Of a DNA stretch of 55,877 bases, positions 27,293-35,590 are shown in pieces. The notes below the pieces were generated by a model. The model did not search any database. It was not told where the DNA came from and worked only from the letters and a program-made list of their open reading frames with translations. Source of the DNA: Verrucomicrobia subdivision 6 bacterium (GTDB lineage: Bacteria > Verrucomicrobiota > Verrucomicrobiia > Methylacidiphilales > Verrucolacustridaceae); the NCBI GenBank assembly GCA_947466515.1, contig CANIEM010000007.1:1-55877 (forward strand), read 5' to 3'. Within the stretch, counting starts at the first letter, position 1, and every line of letters starts with the position of its first letter. A program made the position numbers and the translations under genes.

Positions 27293-30200
27293 ATGAAAGC
27301 AACATTCGCGATGTCTTCATTCTTCCGCTTTGTTTTAGTTGTATCCGTTGTTTTGTTTTCTGTGAATCGTGGGTTGGCGGTTACTTATATAGTCAGTAGC
27401 GAAACCGAGTTCAACGCCCTACCTAGTTTGAATGCTGGGGATATTATCAAGATTCAAAGCGGGACTTCCGGATCTATCAACAGGCTAAGTTGGGTTTGTC
27501 CAAGCAATGTCACGGATGTGCAGGTGGAGTGCTGGGGCGGCGGCGGGGCAGGTGGCAGTGCTTATAAGCCGGCTAGCGGATTTGGCGCTTTGGGAGGGGG
27601 AGGAGCTGGTGGGGCCTATGCTAAAACCACTGTGCCAGTTCTTCCTGGCAACAGCTACACGATCAATGTCGGTGCTGGCGGAGTCAGTTCCACCACCGAT
27701 AAAGCCAAGGTGCCCGGCGGGAACTCTTGGTTTGGAAGCAGTTCGGCCACCAACTGTTTGGCAAAGGGTGGGGAGGGGGGGGAGAGCGTGGTCAGTTCGA
27801 GATCCGGCATTACCGCCACGCTTTGCGGCACGGGAGGTGCAGGTAGTTCGGAAGGAAGCTTGGGCAATATTGCATATCAAGGTGGAAACGGTGCAGGCGC
27901 TTCAAACAGCGCTAACACAGGAGGCGGGGGTGGAGGCAGTGGTGGAACATCTAGTGCGGGATCCAATGCTGTTTCCTATTTAGGAGCCTCGGCAGTTCCT
28001 GGTGGAGGAGCGGGAGGAAATGGAAAAAATTTAAACCCCGGGAGTGGTTTGCCAGGTGACTCACCGGGTGGAGGTGGAGGTGGAGCTAGAGGGACGCAAA
28101 TAGGGACACAATTCATGGGGGGATCTGGCGGGACGGGGCAAATCATTCTCCAATTGATAAACAACAAGGCTGATCCGGTGATCAGCCAGGCTCCTGTTGC
28201 TACAATGATTGCGAGCGGGGAAACTCTGGCCTCTTCCTTTTTGAGCGGCGGGACTGCCAATGTGTCGGGAACTTTTGCTTGGACGTCTCCCAGTGCAATG
28301 CCCGGCGTCACTGGGAATCAGAGCGTGACCTTCAGCCCGACGGATTTAGTCAACTACAACTCCGTGACAGTCCTAGTGAATATTGTCGTCACGGAGCCTT
28401 TCCGGCAGGGAAGTTGGGTGAATCTGGCCGACGACGGAAGGTTGCTCTACAAGCGGGATGATTTGGGCAACCGCATTCCCGATTTCACCGCATGCGGATA
28501 CAAGGCCGGGAAAGAAGGAATTCCTTATGTGCCGACACGGGTCGTTGTGAAGCCCGGCGATGGGGACGATCGGGCGCTGATCCAGGCCGCCATCGACCGA
28601 GTGGCGGCGATGACACCGGATGCAGACGGGTTTCGTGGAGCCGTTCTCCTAGCGGCCGGTGAGTACCAGGTTTCCAGTCCGCTGCTGATTGCAACCAGCG
28701 GAGTAGTGCTTCGAGGGGTGGGGGAATCAGAGACCGAAGGTACGAGGTTGAAATCAACCGACCGGTCGGGGGTCTATCTCTCCAACCAGACGATCCTCCT
28801 ACAAATTCAGGGTTCCGGATCTACCACGGGAACGGGCACAGTCCAGGCGATTACTTCCCCGTATGTCCCATCCGGATCGAACAGCTTTGAGGTTGCCAGC
28901 GTTTCTGGTTTTTCTGTGGGTAGCGAGGTTAGGGTTTTTCGGCCCTGCACGACGGGATGGATCACCGCGATCGGGATGGATCAACTTTCGCCGAACGACA
29001 ACGGTACCGACAACCGATGGTATGCGGGGATGAGAGATTTGTATTGGCACAGAACGATCCAAAGAATTGAGGGGAACCGCATCTTCTTGGATGCCCCCAT
29101 TACCACCGCGATCGACCAAACCTACGGGGGTGGGACGGTGCAGAAATACACCTTCGCAGGCCGGATTGAAAAATGCGGGGTGGAGGATATCCGCGGTCTC
29201 TCCAGCTATGATGAGACCAAGCGGGATTCAGCTGGAAATTATATCGATGAAGCCCATGCCTGGAACTTTATCCAGATTGGGGCGGCCCAAAATTGTTGGG
29301 TGCGGCGGGTAACTTCCCGTTATTTCGCCTACTCCTGTGTTTCGCTGCAGAAGGGGGCCAAGTGGGTCAGTGTGCTGAACTGTCAATCCCTCGATCCGGT
29401 TTCCGTTGTGGATGGTGGCCGCCGGTACGCATTCAACATCGATGATTGTGAGCTTTCTCTGGTGAAAGACTGTACGAATGACAGCGACCGGCACCAGTTC
29501 GTCACGCACAGCAACACCTCGGGTCCGAATGCCTTCGTCAATGGGACGTCCACCCGTGCCCTTTCAGAGTGCGGTCCGCACCATGAATGGGCGAATGGAA
29601 TTCTTTGGGATCGGATCATCGTCAGTGGGTCGCTCGCGACTTTTGCCATCCGCAACCGCGGGGATCAGGGAAGCGGACACGGATGGGCAGCGGCTAACTC
29701 CCTGGCGTGGAACTGCGAAGCTCCCGAATTTGACGTGGAAAATCCGCCCACTGCCAAGAATTGGATGATCGGTTGTGTCGGCACCATTGATACTTCCAAT
29801 TTGCAGGCGGTTCCGGCCAATCCGGACTTTGGAACCTATGACAGCAACGGAGCCACTGTTTTTCCCGTCAGTCTTCTCGGAAGGCAAAGGCAGGATACGC
29901 TAGGGACTCCGGGTTCGCAGATCCGTGAATATGTCGTCGGGGATTTTGACGGCTGTACGCCATCCGGAAGCACAGGCGATTCCGCTTCGGTGGATAGCAC
30001 TTGGTTGAGTGCTATCACTACATTGTCATCTAGCCAGATCGGTACGATGGATGACACACGGACCGGTAAATGGATTCCTTGGACGCATAATTTCACGCTG
30101 GATTCGGGAGATACGATTCTCTCAGCCACTTTGTGGGTTGGTCTGAGGTCGACAGGAACTGGGTGGACGGATGATGTAATCTATTTGGATAGCCCTAGCC

Positions 30201-32713
30201 AACCCGTGTCCCTCTCGTCCCTGGGGGCCGCGTTGAGCGGGACCAGCTCCTCGGTCGTCCGCTTGGATCTGGGCCCTTATCTGGCTAATCTTTCCGACGG
30301 GAAACTGAATCTGGCGCTGTCTGGTGATACAGCCTTGGACTGGTCGATGCTGGAACTGCGGGTTGCTTCCTCCTCGGTCTCCTCGGGATCTTTGACCACT
30401 CTGACGCCGGAAGCCGACAGCACTGTCGATGCGGCTAATCCGACCGAAAATTCTGGGACATCAGTTAGCCTCGCGACCTTGGCCAATTCAAAAACATCCT
30501 ATCTCCGTTGGAATCTTCAGGGGGTATCGGGGAAAATCACCCGGGCCCGGGTTCGTCTAGTCCCAAGTTCCGTGGGTGCCACTGCGATCGAAAATTATGC
30601 GGCGCTTGCCGGAAATGGTTGGGAGGAGAACACGATTCAATATGCGAACCAGCCCGTCGCCAATGGTCCGATGGTTTCTTGGAAGGTGCAGATCGGCCAA
30701 GCCGTGGAATTTGATGTCACCCGCGAAGCCCAGGAGGCGCTGACAGCCGACGGCAAGCTTTCGCTGCAAATCGGATCGGCACGGAGCATCGGATCCTCCG
30801 GAACTGCGACATACGCTTCCAGGGAAGGTGGTCAACCCCAGCTGATCCTTACTACCAGTGCAGGGAATACGGCTCCGACCATCGCTTCTTCGGGTGATCA
30901 ATTTGTCGAGTTGGGGGCGGTGGTTGAACCAGTTGTTCTCGGGGTGGCGGATGCGGAGAGTGCGGCCACGGCCCTTGTGGTGACTGCATCTTCCTCCAAT
31001 TCGGCCCTCGTGCCGAATGATTCCGCTCACCTGACACTCGGCGGCGTCGGAGGTGTGCGCAGCCTTCAGATCACCCCGGTGGCCGGCGCCACAGGCACGG
31101 CCACCATCACAGTGACTGTAAGTGATGGGGGTCTTTCTTCCTCCACGACTTTCCTTTTCGCTGTCCGGATGCCTGTCTCCGTGTTCCTGAGCGCGGGGAG
31201 CACGACTTGGGTGTGTCCCAGCAATGTGACGGCGGTGCAGGTGGAATGCTGGGGTGGAGGCGGTGCTGGAGGTAGCGCCCAAAAGGCATCGGGGACGGCC
31301 CAATGTGGTGGAGGAGGGGCGGGGGGTGCCTACGCCAAGGCCAGCAATTATCCCGTGATTCCGGGAAATACTTATTACATCAATGTTGGAGCTTCGGCGT
31401 CGAACAACAGTTCGGTCACGGGAGTTTCCGTCGCCGGCGGGGACTCTTGGTTTAATTCCAATAATGTGACATCGACCTTGGTTTTGGCCAAGGGAGGAGC
31501 AGGTGGAAACAGTGCGATCGGGAGCACTACCACGACAGCCTACGGTTTGGGCGGAAGCGGAACAACGACGGGAAGTTACGGTGACGTCAAATATGCGGGT
31601 GGATCTGGTGCGACCGGATCGGCATCCGGTAGTGGTGGTGGTGGGAGTGGGGCGGGTTATGGGGCCAGTGGGGGAAGTGCAGTCGGCAGTGTGGGCGGTA
31701 CCGCACCATCGGGTGGCGGCAACGGGGGAACCGGAGTCACAAATAGTTCCGTTGCCGGCGGAAGTGGTTTCTCCCCTGGTGGCGGAGGAGGAGGGGCGCG
31801 TTCATCTGTGGCACCCACTTTTGCGGGTGGAGGGGCGGGTGGCACGGGTCAGGTGATCGTGTCGGTCAAAACCATTACGGCGAATCTGAGCTTGGGCGGT
31901 CTTGCCCAGACCTACGACGGCAATCCAAAATCGGCCACTGTCACAACGGATCCCGCCAACCTAAACACGGTCGTTACCTACAATGGTTCGACCAGTTTAC
32001 CAACGGCGGGCGGCAGCTATGCCGTCGTGGCCACGATCAACGAAAACAGCTACTCCGGTTCGGTCAGTGGCACACTGGTCATTGCCAAGATTTCCCAAAC
32101 GATCACTTTCGGGTTGGATTCGGCGACCGCCAAAGTCGGGGATGCTGCACGGACGTTGATTGCGACATCTTCTTCCGAGCTGCCGGTGACCCTGACCAGT
32201 TCGAATCCTAATGTGGCGACGATTGACGGCAATAGGCTGAACATTGTGGGAGAAGGGACGGCTACGATCACCGCCAAGCAGGCCGGCAGTTCGAGCTACG
32301 AGGCGGCTACGGATGTTGAGGTGCTTTTGACGGTCAGCGCGGCACCCGGCACGACCTTTGCCAGTTGGAATGGTGAAAATTCCACCATGACCTCACCTCT
32401 TCTTCTAAAATATGCGTTGGGGGGAGCGAGCAGTTCGACGGGGGTGAGTGAAGCCACGACGAGTTCGCTGGGGGCATCGACCTTCACGATGACGGCAGTT
32501 GTCCGCACCGATGATTCTTCAAAGTTGAGTATAATTCCCAAGGCAACGACTAGTCTGAGTGACAATTGGGATTATCTAGTAACGACGACTGGAAAGATTG
32601 ATGGGGTGAGTCAGGTAGGGGTAGGGACAGGATGCGAAAGAAAGATATTTACGGTTAGTCGAGCATCGAACTCGAAGATCTTTATGAAGATTGAGGTGAG
32701 TTATACGCCGTAA
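27293..32713 (+). CDS. Giant secreted right-handed beta-helix protein (lyase-like) with carbohydrate-binding and glycine-rich modules
   Basis: 1,806 residues. After a signal peptide (about 1-29), a short stretch TYIVSSETEFNALPSLNAGD (30-49) looks like the first coil of a PL6 lyase. It breaks off into a glycine-rich module (66-290). An MBG/Ig-like domain follows (291-367), then a large beta-helix (about 370-870) with GVVLRGVG, DEAHAWNFIQIG, GGRRYAFNIDD, GPHHEWANGI and GSGHGWAAANS. This resembles a family of uncharacterised secreted polysaccharide lyase-like helices; I cannot give a PL number. Next come a beta-sandwich (870-1030), a DNRLRE/CBM96-like domain (1035-1190), an Ig-like domain, a second glycine-rich module (1300-1522), MBG and Ig domains, and the C-terminal domain shared with the upstream gene (1703-1806). 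It starts 70 bp after the double-lyase gene, so cotranscription is plausible. Confidence 0.85.
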   Translation: MKATFAMSSFFRFVLVVSVVLFSVNRGLAVTYIVSSETEFNALPSLNAGDIIKIQSGTSGSINRLSWVCPSNVTDVQVECWGGGGAGGSAYKPASGFGALGGGGAGGAYAKTTVPVLPGNSYTINVGAGGVSSTTDKAKVPGGNSWFGSSSATNCLAKGGEGGESVVSSRSGITATLCGTGGAGSSEGSLGNIAYQGGNGAGASNSANTGGGGGGSGGTSSAGSNAVSYLGASAVPGGGAGGNGKNLNPGSGLPGDSPGGGGGGARGTQIGTQFMGGSGGTGQIILQLINNKADPVISQAPVATMIASGETLASSFLSGGTANVSGTFAWTSPSAMPGVTGNQSVTFSPTDLVNYNSVTVLVNIVVTEPFRQGSWVNLADDGRLLYKRDDLGNRIPDFTACGYKAGKEGIPYVPTRVVVKPGDGDDRALIQAAIDRVAAMTPDADGFRGAVLLAAGEYQVSSPLLIATSGVVLRGVGESETEGTRLKSTDRSGVYLSNQTILLQIQGSGSTTGTGTVQAITSPYVPSGSNSFEVASVSGFSVGSEVRVFRPCTTGWITAIGMDQLSPNDNGTDNRWYAGMRDLYWHRTIQRIEGNRIFLDAPITTAIDQTYGGGTVQKYTFAGRIEKCGVEDIRGLSSYDETKRDSAGNYIDEAHAWNFIQIGAAQNCWVRRVTSRYFAYSCVSLQKGAKWVSVLNCQSLDPVSVVDGGRRYAFNIDDCELSLVKDCTNDSDRHQFVTHSNTSGPNAFVNGTSTRALSECGPHHEWANGILWDRIIVSGSLATFAIRNRGDQGSGHGWAAANSLAWNCEAPEFDVENPPTAKNWMIGCVGTIDTSNLQAVPANPDFGTYDSNGATVFPVSLLGRQRQDTLGTPGSQIREYVVGDFDGCTPSGSTGDSASVDSTWLSAITTLSSSQIGTMDDTRTGKWIPWTHNFTLDSGDTILSATLWVGLRSTGTGWTDDVIYLDSPSQPVSLSSLGAALSGTSSSVVRLDLGPYLANLSDGKLNLALSGDTALDWSMLELRVASSSVSSGSLTTLTPEADSTVDAANPTENSGTSVSLATLANSKTSYLRWNLQGVSGKITRARVRLVPSSVGATAIENYAALAGNGWEENTIQYANQPVANGPMVSWKVQIGQAVEFDVTREAQEALTADGKLSLQIGSARSIGSSGTATYASREGGQPQLILTTSAGNTAPTIASSGDQFVELGAVVEPVVLGVADAESAATALVVTASSSNSALVPNDSAHLTLGGVGGVRSLQITPVAGATGTATITVTVSDGGLSSSTTFLFAVRMPVSVFLSAGSTTWVCPSNVTAVQVECWGGGGAGGSAQKASGTAQCGGGGAGGAYAKASNYPVIPGNTYYINVGASASNNSSVTGVSVAGGDSWFNSNNVTSTLVLAKGGAGGNSAIGSTTTTAYGLGGSGTTTGSYGDVKYAGGSGATGSASGSGGGGSGAGYGASGGSAVGSVGGTAPSGGGNGGTGVTNSSVAGGSGFSPGGGGGGARSSVAPTFAGGGAGGTGQVIVSVKTITANLSLGGLAQTYDGNPKSATVTTDPANLNTVVTYNGSTSLPTAGGSYAVVATINENSYSGSVSGTLVIAKISQTITFGLDSATAKVGDAARTLIATSSSELPVTLTSSNPNVATIDGNRLNIVGEGTATITAKQAGSSSYEAATDVEVLLTVSAAPGTTFASWNGENSTMTSPLLLKYALGGASSSTGVSEATTSSLGASTFTMTAVVRTDDSSKLSIIPKATTSLSDNWDYLVTTTGKIDGVSQVGVGTGCERKIFTVSRASNSKIFMKIEVSYTP
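27475..28160 (+). repeat. Glycine-rich domain copy B
   Basis: The second copy of the glycine-rich module, placed almost directly after the signal peptide and a short PL6-like stub. It begins LSWVCPSNVTDVQVECWGGGG and ends GQIILQL. It is more diverged from copies A and C than those two are from each other. Confidence 0.75.
31183..31875 (+). repeat. Glycine-rich domain copy C
   Basis: The third copy, beginning TTWVCPSNVTAVQVECWGGGG and ending GQVIVSV. It shares long stretches with copy A, including a [14 protein letters not shown] segment. Confidence 0.75.
32402..32713 (+). repeat. 3'-terminal direct repeat, copy 2 (shared C-terminal domain)
   Basis: The partner of 26911-27222, ungapped over 312 bp to the stop codon. 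It encodes the same C-terminal domain. The pair suggests recent duplication or gene conversion, or strong constraint on a sorting domain. Confidence 0.85.
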
Positions 32714-33270
32714 GACATGAAGCAGTGCCAGACGCGGAGCGGATCAGTTTTTTTTTGGGATCAAGGTAAGGTCCCGCATTCCCGAGGCGCGCTTACGCCG
32801 CGGATTGCTCACGCTAAGCCCCGACGCGGGTCGGGGTAGATATGCTGAGGTCGGAAAGAAAATTAACTTTTTTAAAAAAGCCGTTGCGACCTTAGCGACC
32901 GTGGCGTGAGGCATGGAATTGCTCAGGCTAAGCCCCGACGCGGGTCGGAGTAGAAACGCAAACCCTCCTTCGCTCGGTCTCGGTAAACCTCGCTGAGCTT
33001 CGGAGGGCGCTTGGGACGGATAGGAGGGATTATTTTTAATTTTGAATGTTTAATTTTGGATTGGCGGAGAGCGCCTGGGGCGGATGGGGATTTTCGATGT
33101 CCCCCGCAGTAGCGGGACACGCTTACTCGGGGGAATTGAGCGCTTGTTTACGTTCTTTTCCGTTTAGAAAAGAACTAGGACGACCGAGCCTACTACGTTC
33201 CGCCGGCGTTACTTCGAAGGCTAAGGGATAGTCGTCCCTACCGGTGTTGTGGTTTGGAGGTGAGGTGAAG
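32714..33270. repeat. Gene-free region of intergenic repeats downstream of the giant genes
   Basis: No gene is seen in 557 bp. Contents: a run of nine T at 32748-32756; a palindromic unit near 32770-32803; and a 42-bp direct repeat at 32804-32845 and 32918-32959, each with CTCA(C/G)GCTAAG and the hairpin CCCCGACGCGGGTCGG. There is also a minus-strand CTCACGCCACGG-type copy at 32884-32912, an AT-rich stretch near 33030-33060, a CCCCCGCAGTAGCGGGACACGC palindrome near 33101 and a long hairpin element at 33178-33237. Confidence 0.7.
33178..33237. repeat. Hairpin element with GGACGAC/GTCGTCC ends
   Basis: The outer arms GGACGAC (33178-33184) and GTCGTCC (33231-33237) are inverted repeats, with an inner AGCCT/AGGCT pair. 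It contains GAGCCTACTACGTTCCGC (33186-33203), identical to 46081-46098. Confidence 0.65.
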
Positions 33271-34221
33271 TTAGTCCTGCTGGCTGGCGGGGACGGGGAG
33301 GATAATCGATTCTGGCTCTGGATCGGGTTGTGAAGCGAGGCGGGCTTTGATCCGAGTGGGGGAGATAATGACGACTTCTTTGACGAGACCCAGTTTTTCG
33401 AGGAGCCAGATGAGCCAGGCGGAGGAGTCGGGCTGGGTCCAGTGCATGCCGTGGCGGGCGGAACGGGGGAAGGCATGATGGTTGTTGTGCCAACCTTCGC
33501 CCATGGCAAGAATTCCGAAGAGGAAGTTGTTGCGGCTGGCATCGGTGGTTTCAAATGAGCGACGACCGAAGGTGTGACAGATCGAGTTAACCGACCAGGT
33601 GATGTGCTGGTTCATGAAGAGGCGAACGAAACCGCCCCAGACCAAGCCCCCGAAGGCGCCGATGAGGATCGATTTTCCGAAAAAGAACGCGGCGAGGGCT
33701 CCCACTCCTGTGGGGATGAGGAGGCCAGTAAAGACCCAGAGCCACCAGGTGTTGTTGATGGCAACGATGATGGGGTCTTTGAGAAGGGCAGGAGCGTAGC
33801 GTTGGATGTCGGGTTTAAAGTTGTCGAGAATCCAACCCGCGTGGGCATGCCAAAGACTTTTGAGGGGGCTATGGGGATCTTCCTCTTCGTCTGAGTTGGC
33901 GTGGTGTTGAACGTGGGTGGCGGCCCAGTGAAGGGCGGGGCCTTGCATGGCCATGGAACCGCAGATGAGGAGGAAGGTTTTTAGCCAAGGATGAGCTTGG
34001 AAACTTTTGTGGGTAAGCATCCGGTGGTAGCCGATGGTGATGCCGTAACCACAAAGGGTGAAAAAGGTAAGGAGGAGAGCGAGATCGACCCAGGTGACAT
34101 AAGAGTTCCAGAGAAGAACAATAGCGGAGATTACACCGAAGATGGGTAGCCAAACGAGGGCGAGGAGGATGGTTTTGGTAAGAGGATCGGTTGCTTGGGC
34201 GTGGGAGATGGATGAGGACAT
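33271..34221 (-). CDS. Acyl-CoA/fatty acid desaturase (delta-9 type)
   Basis: A 316-residue di-iron membrane desaturase that introduces a double bond into acyl chains and so adjusts membrane fluidity. The three histidine boxes are present: HRMLTH (about residue 66), HVQHH (about 103) and HNNHH (about 247). Four or so membrane segments flank them. The start is ATG 34221 (MSSSISH); an ATG 19 codons upstream adds an unlikely N-terminus. It is transcribed alone, with a 145-bp gap to the upstream small membrane protein and an AT-rich leader that could hold its promoter. Confidence 0.94.
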   Translation of the reverse strand: MSSSISHAQATDPLTKTILLALVWLPIFGVISAIVLLWNSYVTWVDLALLLTFFTLCGYGITIGYHRMLTHKSFQAHPWLKTFLLICGSMAMQGPALHWAATHVQHHANSDEEEDPHSPLKSLWHAHAGWILDNFKPDIQRYAPALLKDPIIVAINNTWWLWVFTGLLIPTGVGALAAFFFGKSILIGAFGGLVWGGFVRLFMNQHITWSVNSICHTFGRRSFETTDASRNNFLFGILAMGEGWHNNHHAFPRSARHGMHWTQPDSSAWLIWLLEKLGLVKEVVIISPTRIKARLASQPDPEPESIILPVPASQQD

Positions 34222-34366
34222 CAGAGAAGACTGCGCTATATTTCCTTGAGGGCAAGGCTTAGGAGTAAGTTTCTTCAATATGTAGGAGATCGTAATCTAA
34301 AATATTGTTAGTAAGTTACTTAAGGCAAGTTTATCTGGATTTTATTATGCTAAGTGGGGTTGGAAT

Positions 34367-34663
34367 CTAGGTGGGACCGCGAGGGGGGTGGCGCATGACG
34401 GTGAAGAAAAAAAGGAGTTCGAGGGTGTAGATGGCGAGGAGGGCGATGAGGAAAAAGTCGAAGCGGGCGAGGGGGAGGGAGGTTAATCCGCGAAGGATGC
34501 CATAGGTGGCTAGAGGGATGCCGAGCATTTTTGCGGAGAGGAGAAGGCGGGGGCGGAGTTGGCGATAGCGAGGGTGGAGGAAGGAGAGAACTAAGGTCAG
34601 GGCGACGGAGCCAATGACTACGAGCAAGAGAAGGACAAGGGTGATTTCTTCTGATTCTTCCAC
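34367..34663 (-). CDS. Small hypothetical membrane protein
   Basis: 98 residues with about three membrane helices (approximately 8-28, 41-60 and 68-90) and a charged N-terminus (MEESEE). I recognise no family. It lies 21 bp after the PfkB kinase gene and is probably the last gene of the ispF-to-PfkB run. Confidence 0.65.
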   Translation of the reverse strand: MEESEEITLVLLLLVVIGSVALTLVLSFLHPRYRQLRPRLLLSAKMLGIPLATYGILRGLTSLPLARFDFFLIALLAIYTLELLFFFTVMRHPPRGPT

Positions 34664-34684
34664 GGGGAAGACCTTAGCACGAAA

Positions 34685-35590
34685 TCAGGGATGAGGATTG
34701 ATGAGACGCAAAAGTTCTTGGCGTCGGGTAGCGAGATCTTGAGTGGAAAGAGATGTGAGGCGGTTAAGGCTGAAATCCTCAACATTGAAGGAGGCTAGGA
34801 GGGTTCCCTCGATGACGCCCATAGCGAGGGAAGATAGATTCACCTCTTTTTGGCCTGCGAGGTAGCCGGTGAGGCCGCCTGCAAAAGTATCTCCTGCACC
34901 AGTGGGATCGACGACCTGATCGAGGGGGACGGCGGGGGCGGCGAAAGCGCCATCGGGTCCGATGAGGAAGCAACCGTGTTCTCCCTTTTTGATGGCGACG
35001 TAGCGGGGGCCCCGGTCACGGAGCCAGCGAGAGGCGCGGAGGAGATTGGGTTCGCCCGAGAGGAGGCTGGCCTCGGAGTCGTTGAGGATGAGCATATCGA
35101 TTCGGGGAAGGAGCTCGAGAAGGCGGGGTTGGGCGATATCGATCCAGAGGTTCATGGTGTCGGCGATGGTGAATTTTGGTTTCTCCATCTGATCGAGAAC
35201 GAGGTGCTGGAGGTCGGGGGCGATATTCCCGAGGAGAACGAAGGGGAGTTTTTTGTGAGAGGCGGCGAGCTGGGGTTTGAAATCGGCAAAGACATTGAGA
35301 TCAGTGGAGAGGGTTGTGCGGTTATTCATGTTCTCTTCGTAGCGTCCGTGCCAGCGGAAGGTTTTGCCTTGGACGACTTGGAGACCAGTCAGATCGATAT
35401 TTCGTTTTTCCCAGACGGCGCGGTGGTGGGCGGGAAAGTCGTTGCCGACGATACCGATGAGGCTGACGGGGGCGTGGAAGCTAGCGGCGAGACCTGCGAA
35501 AGAGGCGGAGCCGCCAAGGAGATCGGAGCGATCTTCTTTGGGGGTTTGCACACGGTCGATGCCGACCGATCCGACGACGAGAACGCTCAT
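34685..35590 (-). CDS. PfkB-family carbohydrate kinase
   Basis: A 301-residue ribokinase-fold kinase. The N-terminal GGSASFAGLAASF and C-terminal signature DPTGAGDTFAGGLTGYLAG (catalytic Asp) are intact; LILNDSEASLL and YVAIKKGEHG fit the family. The substrate is unknown; the sequence is closer in feel to adenosine/ribokinase-like proteins than to ThiD. ATG 35590 overlaps the TGA of thiE (ATGA). A longer frame reaching 35992 is an antisense artefact over thiE. Coupling to thiE could hint at a salvage role, but no direct evidence is seen. Confidence 0.88.
   Translation of the reverse strand: MSVLVVGSVGIDRVQTPKEDRSDLLGGSASFAGLAASFHAPVSLIGIVGNDFPAHHRAVWEKRNIDLTGLQVVQGKTFRWHGRYEENMNNRTTLSTDLNVFADFKPQLAASHKKLPFVLLGNIAPDLQHLVLDQMEKPKFTIADTMNLWIDIAQPRLLELLPRIDMLILNDSEASLLSGEPNLLRASRWLRDRGPRYVAIKKGEHGCFLIGPDGAFAAPAVPLDQVVDPTGAGDTFAGGLTGYLAGQKEVNLSSLAMGVIEGTLLASFNVEDFSLNRLTSLSTQDLATRRQELLRLINPHP

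Noticed and set aside
30557-31303. A 248-residue minus-strand frame inside the second giant gene
   Set aside because: Composition is His/Arg/Gly-rich without domains, and the plus frame is clearly coding here.
32735-32758. Nine-T run after the second giant gene as a rho-independent terminator
   Set aside because: No stable stem directly precedes the T run.
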